Below, one piece after another: positions 56,990 through 64,000 of a stretch of DNA of 64,000 bases. Within the stretch, counting starts at the first letter, position 1; each line of letters starts with the position of its first letter. Origin of the DNA: Amaranthus tricolor (lineage: Eukaryota > Streptophyta > Magnoliopsida > Caryophyllales > Amaranthaceae); contig NC_080058.1 in NCBI RefSeq assembly GCF_026212465.1, positions 15,182,140 through 15,246,139 on the forward strand, read 5' to 3'. Below the pieces are notes generated by a model. That model was given only the letters and a program-made list of their open reading frames with translations, was not told where the DNA came from and searched no databases. The position numbers and the translations under genes are program-made.

Positions 56990-57421
56990 GTGCCTTATTG
57001 TGATATATATTGGTTGTTAAGAGTTCAAATTCTACCAACGTTAATTTTTTTTGATAAGTTTAATCCCTATTTTACTATTAATGGTTGATGAAGGGCCTCA
57101 ATTTTCTAAACATCATAATGTAAATAATGCTATATTTTTTGATCTGCCCCGGCTTAATCCCAAAAGATTATAATGCATAACATAATATATTTTTGGTATT
57201 GTAATGCATGTAGATTACAACAAAAGATGTGAAATTTGTGCACTCCTCAAATATAGAAAAACACATAGGAGAAGCATTTCTAAGTTTATTGAAGATTGTG
57301 AATGGGTCACACAAGAAGGCTACAATTATAAAAGTATCAAAGGAAGGTAAATTGTTGAAGAGGTTAAATGATCCCAAGGGCAAAATTATATCTTTTGTTA
57401 CTTGAGCTATGCAGTATAAGG
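56990..57421. other. intergenic DNA
   Basis: A short plus-strand stretch near 57205-57390 has mixed codon-like composition, but no protein is recognised. Confidence 0.35.
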
Positions 57422-58296
57422 TGTTATAAATGTTACTTTATTTATTAAATAAACAATAAAATAAAGTTACAAGTTTGTAGAAGGAAACAAATTACATATG
57501 ACAATCAAGAACCATGCTTATGTACACCACCGAGAACTCCGATAAGCGGATCTTCAAACCCGAACAAAGTAACAAGAAGATTTTTTTGAACTTGATATTA
57601 ATTCTAGGCGAGATGCTCTTTCCTAAAACATCATTCCCTCCCTACTACGGTGCTTGGGAATAAACCGGAAATATGTTCTGAGATACAAAGAATTACACTA
57701 AATTCCTAGCACACGGAATCTAGAGCGATGTAAGGAAAACTTAAATGGAAGAAGATACGGAAAATTACAATCGAGGATTGCAAGTTCTCGATGTAAAGTG
57801 CTCGAGAAGAAAAGAAATCAGAAATTACATGTCTCTAAAACCACACAAGTATTCTATATTTATAGAATAGCTTACATCAATTCACAAAGCAACATGTTAC
57901 TTCACGAAACACGAGATTGGTTCACGAACTAATGTCGCCTTTGAACAAAACCATCCCAATACATATGGTTAATATAACCATAATTAACCATTGAAAGTTA
58001 TATTATAACCAACCAAAACGAGAAACTAACTTCTGCAAAGGAAACAGCAAAAACCAGAAACTTCGCACAGATAGCTCGCGAGCCGCGAGCTGGGTCACAG
58101 GCCGCGAACTGTGTGTTCCCCAAAACAGAAACTTTTCCTCCTTCCTCGCGAGCCGCGAGTTGTTTCACAATCCGTGACCACTATATTTTGCTCAAAACAC
58201 ACACTTTGAAACCTTGGGATATAATCAAATTAATTTATTTAAATTAATTTATTTAATTTAATTTTCGATGACCATTATACACTCTAAATGACAACA
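57422..58296 (+). mobile_element. solo LTR, copy 1 of a family present twice here
   Basis: 875 bp, TGTTATAAATGTTAC to AATGACAACA, with near-duplicated flanks TAAGG and TGAGG. It aligns along its length with 60477-61306 (shared CTAGGCGAGA, CATCATT(C/T)CCTCCCTACTAC, GAGGATTGCAAGTTCTC). It contains CTCGCGAGCCGCGAG palindromes near 58075 and 58145. No coding region. The strand is nominal. Confidence 0.7.
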
Positions 58297-58499
58297 TGAG
58301 GGTAACTCTCTATCTTGGGAGCTTTAATTCCAATTTTGTTGGTAAAGTATCACTTAAGAGCCATTCATCAAATTGATGTACAATAAACTTTTTTGTACGA
58401 TTTATAAAATTTATTTCTCTAAATTTAGTTTAATATACATGTAATAAGATTAGGTGCTTGTATGTCACACTTATCGTTTATTTGCTATGAATAATCCAT

Positions 58500-59340
58500 A
58501 TATTATAAAAGTGTCTTAAATAGTCTCATATTTTATTTATATACTGTGAATAATCCATATATTAGAGTTTTTACTATGAATAATCCGTACTTTAGATTAT
58601 GTTTTAATAATCCAACCTTTGGTACCAAGTTGAACCTAGCATACCCTCAATATTTTTTCACAAAAGGCCACCTCATACCTACCACCACTGCCACCCAACC
58701 TAACCCCCTTTCTCACCACCTTTGCCACCCTTATCCTATCGGCTTTGTCATTCCAACCTCCTACCCCATAATAACTATCACCCCATCCACCCTTTCTCCA
58801 CCACCTCAACAACCCAAGAGGAGTTGAACGCTAGACCAAAAAAATATAGTTGAAGCCTATAGTAGATGCATTCAACCATCTTACAAAGAAGCCAAAGCTA
58901 TGTTCTTCTTCATATCACGAAGCTATTGAAAATACGAGCAGTGAAATTGACCAAACTTACTCAAACGGTTGTTTGCAGATGGGTGGTGAAGAGGATGATG
59001 GTGGTGTTGTTGCTCGATATATTGGTGTGGAAGAGAAGTGTTATAGGAAGAGGGGTTGTGGTTGACATGGGTTGCGGTTGGGGAGGGTGTAGAGTTGCCG
59101 TGCTATTGGTGGGGGTGAGGTGTCGTAAGGAAAGGGGAGGAGAAGGGATGTGTTTTGCTTTGTGTTTTTATTTTCTTTTATTTAAATAAGAAGTGACTTA
59201 TTTAACCGGGCACAAGTCACTTGGGTTTGCTAGGAGCAAATTGGTATCAAAGGTTGGATTATTAGAAAGTAATTCAAAGTAGAAAATTTTCACAGTGGAT
59301 AGACGATAAGTGGGGACTATTCAGGAAAATTTTTCTATTA
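58500..59340. mobile_element. long-terminal-inverted-repeat DNA element, possible Pack-MULE
   Basis: The left arm (about 58510-58645) and the right arm read on the opposite strand (about 59330-59210) align over about 120 bp. Both contain TAATCCAACCTTTG(A/G)TACCA and ACTGTGAA. The interior is GC-richer than the surroundings and holds short ORFs. Long-TIR non-autonomous elements of this kind are usually Mutator-like. No target duplication was fixed. Confidence 0.55.
58850..59065 (+). other. 71-codon ORF inside the long-TIR element
   Basis: Starts MKPIVDAFNHLTKKPKLCSS and ends with a Gly/Asp/Cys-rich tail. Amino-acid composition looks more protein-like than neighbouring ORFs, which fits a captured exon, but I recognise no family. 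Confidence 0.25.
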
Positions 59341-60476
59341 TTAATAAAGAATATATAATAAAAACTAACTTGAATCATGCACAATACGTAGAAATATTTC
59401 TACACATGAAACAAAATAATGCAACATAAACTTTTGTTTATAACAACATTGCAATAATATATTTTATACTTCAATTAACTTTATTGTTAACTAAACATAG
59501 ATCATTCAACCTTTTAAATCAATTCACTCAAATGGTAAAACACATATCAATAACAAATCATTATTGAAATTGGTCAAAAGAAAACAATCATAACCAACAC
59601 ATAATGCTTAATTTGCATAACAAAATTTATCTTGCCATATAAAACATGCAAGGACCCAAATATTTAATATATTACCATTAATGAACTATTAATGCAATTA
59701 TGAAAATAATTAATCTTGATAATAACACTTATTATCTTTCTATGAAATATAACATGACACAAAATAATACAAGATAAATGTTCAAAAACATAACAATGAA
59801 ATTCTATCATCTTTTCATGCATCAAACAATATTTGTTAAAAAAAAAAAGCATAATCTATCCATCTTTGATGATAGAATTAATTATCATAAAATCATGGTA
59901 AGTTACTTATACTTCCAACCATCAAATTTCTTTGATAAATAAAATGGAGTATCATCATTTACACCAAATGATAAACATGACCAAATAACCATGATCACTT
60001 ACTTACCAATTTCCATGGATATAAAAACTTACTTAAACATGTAATATATTATACTTCTCTATAATCATAAAATAATAAAAATAATAGACAAATGAAATTC
60101 CCATAGGGAACTTAATAAATTTTTACTTATGTAAATAGTAGTAAAGATCTTACTTAACTTGTAGATTTTATCAATACTTACATACGTGAGAAGTATCATC
60201 TCTACCATGTAATTGTCCATCTTCCTTAAATAACTAAATGAAAGCAAGAAACGGCCTTCATGAATCAACGTGTCCTTTTATCGAACCAACGCATTATTTT
60301 ATCGAACCAATACATCCTTTCAAAAATCTCTACAATTATCTCATCACCCGTTCATGGTATAATTTTCATATAACCAAACTTTAAAACTTTCCCAACAAAT
60401 TTGTCAATTTTGACAAAGTTTGTGGTTAAAACTTTGAGACTTGCCAAACTTACTTTAAAAAGATGATGATTTATAT
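59341..60476. other. AT-rich intergenic DNA
   Basis: No gene or repeat recognised. Confidence 0.45.
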
Positions 60477-61306
60477 TGTTGTAAATGTGACTTTAAATTA
60501 ACAATTAAACTTATAAAATAAAGTTACATAAACTTAGTAGGTTACAAAAACATATGATAAGTTCAAACCTTTACTTAACATACACCAAATGTGAACTTCA
60601 TCATCGGAAATCACCATATATCGAACATAGTAACAAGAAGATTTTGTATGTGACTTGATATGAATTCTAGGCGAGACTCTCTTCCTAAACATCATTTCCT
60701 CCCTACTACGATGCTTGGGAATGTATACCGGAAATTTTTTTTAGATACAAAGAATTTCATTAAATTCCTAGCGCAAGGAAAATAGAACGACATGAGAAAA
60801 CTTAATGGAAGAAGAAACGAAAATTTACAATAGAGGATTGCAAGTTCTCTATGTAAAGTGCTAGAGAGGATAAGAAATTCAGAAATTACATGTCTATTCC
60901 ATGTATTTCTCATGTCAAAAAAATAACTTACACATGTCTTCTAAATTTATAGAAGAGCATACAACCATCCATGAAATAATATGTCACTTTATGAACCGCG
61001 ACATTGATTCACGAATCAATGTCGAGTATAAATCAATACATCCTAATATATTCAGCTAATATAACCATATCAACTGTAGATAGTTATAGCATAACTAATA
61101 AAACCGAATAAAACGAACATTGCAAAAACCAGCGCAAAAGTGGCGAGCCGCGAGCAGGCCAACTCGCGAGCCGCGACCTGTGTTTATACCAAAACAGAAA
61201 CTTTTGTAATCTTGTGATATTTCTAATTAATTATTTATTCAATTAATTTATTTGATTTATTTAATTTATTATTTTCAATAACCATTATACGCTCTAAATA
61301 ACAACA
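60477..61306 (+). mobile_element. solo LTR, copy 2 of the family
   Basis: 830 bp, TGTTGTAAATGTGAC to AATAACAACA, flanks TATAT and TATAA (four of five match). It is in the same orientation as copy 1 and more diverged in its first 130 bp. It contains GGCGAGCCGCGAGC near 61142 and CTCGCGAGCCGCGA near 61163. Confidence 0.68.
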
Positions 61307-61861
61307 TATAAAGAATAAGATAGAAGTTAAGGTTACAACACTTATAAGAGGTCATTGTTAGTAGTACTCTTAGGCAACAAATCATCTTTCTTTGCGAATC
61401 TGGTCAAAATAGGTAGGAAGCAAAGCCTAATATATGTTGACGTGCACTAAGGTCAAGTTACATTTAGCCATGGACTCTAATCGTTTCCTAATAAAAATCA
61501 TAAATAGAGTAGCATTATGGTTTTGCAGAACCCTATATGAAATTCAGTATCATAAAGTGGACCATAAAATAGATGTTTCCTTAACATGACCATTATAGAA
61601 AAGTACTTAACAGGACAAAAAATAGAAGAAGAGACTAAGGAGTCATTCGGTATTAAAAGTGAAAATGTAACCGAATGAAAATATTTAAGGGAAAAGATAC
61701 TAAGACTTGAGCTTATCATTTGTTTGATTTCGAACAAGTAATGTAATTATTTATATATTTATGAGCAAATGTTATATTTATGAGCAAATGTCCCGTGAAA
61801 CGGCCGTATATATGCAACTATTCATAAGTCCAATTTATAATTATGAAGTTTTCATTTTAAA
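61307..61861. other. intergenic DNA
   Basis: No gene or repeat recognised. Confidence 0.4.
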
Positions 61862-62200
61862 GCTTTAATTGAACATTTTGGACCATAAAATAGACATTTT
61901 AAGTCTTGGATTTGACAAACTTTAAACTATTGAAATGGACAATCTAAGTCTTGAAATGAATATTTTACCGTTGGAGTAGGTAAGTAAAATATAAAATTAA
62001 GAGTTGAAGTAGGGGTTTAAAGAGTAAGAATTGGCATTTAAGTGGTGGAATGAGTGTTTTAAGGGTTAAAGTCGATAGCTAAAAAATTAAAATAAGCCTC
62101 TGGAGAGGAAGATTGAGGCTGGAGTAAGAGTTTTAAGTCTTAGATTTGACTTTTTAAGTTTTAAAATGGGTGTTTTAAGACTTGAATTTGGCAAATATAA
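61862..62200. repeat. degenerate short repeats
   Basis: Scattered drifted copies of TTTTAAGTCTTGGATTTGAC and related words (TTAAAATGGGTGTTTTAAG) occur about every 20-40 bp. Confidence 0.4.
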
Positions 62201-62402
62201 AATTTTTTTGTCGCACGCGTAAGGCGACTGCATACAAGTTTTGGTGTATATTTATTATATGACAGAATTTCCACTAACATTCAATCACCGGTGGGGATAA
62301 CAGAGCCTTTTTCGGTTAAAGTAAAACTACACCTCAGAATTTCCGACCCCTTAACAAAACAAAAACCGTAAAGGACGGGAGAAAATTCGGGTGTTTCACT
62401 AC

Positions 62403-63545
62403 ATTAGGGATCGGCGCTAAGTCATTTTTACGATCATTATGGAAGAGTTATCTAAATCTATCTGGGAGACGGTACCATGGTACATGCTATTCGCTGACGA
62501 TATCGTACTGGTAGCAGGGGTTAGTAATAAATTGGATGAGTGGAGGGAAGCTTTAGAAGGTAAAGGGTAGCGCATTAGCCGTACGAAGACCGAATATTTG
62601 CGTTGTAACTTCAGTGGGACATCACCGATAGGTGAGCCAGAGGTGTCCATTGGTGAAGAAGTTGTTAAAGGTACGACCAAATACAAGTTTTTGGGATCGA
62701 TCATTCAAAGGGATGGGGTGATTGATGGAGATGTAAAACATTGTATATAAGCGGGTTGGCTCAAGTGGCGAGCAGCCACCGTGGTGCTATGTGATAGGAA
62801 GGTCCCAAATAAGTTAAAAGAAAAATTTTACCGAGTGGCAATCAGACCTGTGTTGCTATATGGGACAGAATGTTGGCCCGTGAAGAAGATTTTAGAACAT
62901 AAGATAAAAGTCACAAAAATGCGTATGTTGAGGTGTATGTGCGGGCACACATTGATGGATCGAATTAGGAACCAAGAGTTTAGAGACAAACTAGGGGTTG
63001 CCCCTATTTTAGGAAAAATGCGCGAGAAAAAATTGAGGTCGTTTGGACATGTGCAGAGAAGGACTTTCGATGCCTCTATGAGGAGGGTAGAAAACATTAT
63101 AGTAGAGGGTAAGAGGAAGACCTAGAAAAATTTGGGATGAGCAAATAAAAGTAAACTTGCATGAGTTAAATCTCTCTGAGGACCTGACTAGGGATAGAGA
63201 TAGTTGGAGGCGTCATATCCATGTTTTAGACCACTAATTTCCTCTTAGATTACTTATTAATGTTCTTGTTCTCTTGTTTTTCTAGTTTCTATTATTATTA
63301 TTAGTAGTATTGTTCTCATTTTTATTTTTATTTTTTAATTGTTTTTTACTTATTTATTTTATCTATATGCATTTTATTTATCTTCCTTGTTGCAAAAACT
63401 TCTCTTGATCTTTCTCAAGCCGGGGGACTCCTCTGGCTGCGCTCTCCGTTATAGGTATGAGTTGCTGCCGTGCTTCCCTCCCAAGATCTTGTCCATAATT
63501 TTCTATGAGCGGGATACACTGGGTAGGATGATGATGAAGAAGTTT
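62403..63545 (+). mobile_element. RTE-type LINE, 5'-truncated 3' end
   Basis: The reverse transcriptase C-terminal half is readable: MEELSKSIWETVPWYMLFAD with the catalytic FADD, WREALEGKG-stop-RISRTKTEYL, YKFLGSIIQRDGVIDGDVKH, then the longest open piece at 62781-63125 with RPVLLYGTECWPVKK, MRMLRCMCGHTLMDRIRN and REKKLRSFGHVQRR. The 3' tail (63419-63540) has the plant RTE signature: GCCGGGGGACTCCTCTGGCT, GGGATACACTGGGTA, then a GATGATGAT tail. LINEs copy themselves by target-primed reverse transcription and are usually 5'-truncated, as here. In-frame stops near 62568 and 62748 and after KRKT show it is dead. Confidence 0.88.
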
Positions 63546-64000
63546 CACCAAAAGAGATGATTATTGATCATATGACAAGAAGGTCCATTAGATTATTCAT
63601 CAAACACTTTGCAAGTACCAAGTACAATTAGATGGTGAAAAGTTATGCCAATTTTGAAATTTATTTGTTGCTGAAAAAGAGGATTATCCTTTAACTAGAC
63701 GGTGATGATCACAAGCTTGATGGAATTGGAATTGGAATTTAGAATCAAATGAAATATCAATGTTAGACAAACAAGTTACGAATTGTTTTTCGTTATTTAA
63801 CAACTAATCCTCATGATTATGATCTGTTGCTTTGATGAAGATCAAAGATAAATACTTTTTATAATGTTTTGAAGATAGTGGCGATGTTGATCGATGATGG
63901 TGATGATGAAGATTCTCTCTAATGACAGATAATTCAGAAGAAACGGTAATGGTTATTCTAAACTTTAACCAAATAAGTTTCGCAAATGGATATACAAATT
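63546..64000. other. intergenic DNA to window end
   Basis: No gene recognised. GATGATGATGA-type short repeats occur near 63880-63910. Confidence 0.4.

Noticed and set aside
58546..58827. 93-codon Pro/Thr/His-rich ORF as a gene
   Set aside because: It begins inside the inverted-repeat arm and is low complexity; no support.
57422..61306. A single LTR retrotransposon with LTRs at both ends
   Set aside because: No PBS next to 58296, no PPT next to 60477, no coding sequence between, and each copy has its own flanking near-duplication.

Overview
This is repeat-dominated nuclear DNA from a flowering plant. The evidence is AT-rich composition, typical plant Ty1/copia and Ty3/gypsy retrotransposons, plant MITE families, an RTE-type LINE and a fragment of a plant strictosidine-synthase-like gene. 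I see no intact host gene, rRNA, tRNA or CRISPR array. A eudicot is likely. Caryophyllales is possible, because of a Tat/Retand-type element with an antisense gene and because of the form of the RTE 3' tail, but that placement is weak.

Layout. 1-3924: 5' end of a minus-strand Ty3/gypsy chromovirus (broken gag, an unusual acidic ORF, one 2.2-kb LTR). 3925-10750: decayed copia pol on the plus strand, MITE-like and minisatellite DNA. 10751-15723: an almost complete minus-strand Ty1/copia element with short LTRs, PBS, PPT and a CTGAA target duplication. 16088-31982: a large minus-strand Tat-lineage Ty3/gypsy element. Its 3' LTR is split by a solo LTR (16584-18539), its gag is split by a SIRE-like copia solo LTR (28677-30181), and its 3' half carries a multi-intron gene on the opposite strand (19593-23174). 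33659-37805: a deleted copia element with both LTRs. 38200-41150: a plus-strand copia gag/integrase remnant cut by another solo LTR (40042-40971). 41460-43800: MITEs and a strictosidine-synthase-like fragment. 44634-55680: a gag-deleted chromovirus whose LTR hosts a young Athila-type element (46944-54224) that has LTRs, PBS, gag and protease but no reverse transcriptase or integrase. 56263-56980: three MITEs of three superfamilies. 57422-61306: two related solo LTRs flanking a long-terminal-inverted-repeat element. 62403-63545: 3' end of an RTE LINE.

How it fits together. The window is a nest of insertions whose order can be read from 5-bp target duplications. The Athila copy lies inside the chromovirus LTR. 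Solo LTRs lie inside the Tat LTR, the Tat gag and a copia integrase codon. Nearly every retroelement ORF carries frameshifts or stops. The least decayed are the Athila-type element (about 20 substitutions between 1.43-kb LTRs, counted by eye) and the copia element at 10751. The most interesting object is the antisense, intron-containing gene of the Tat element, with its own TATA-like box and a coiled-coil C-terminal half.
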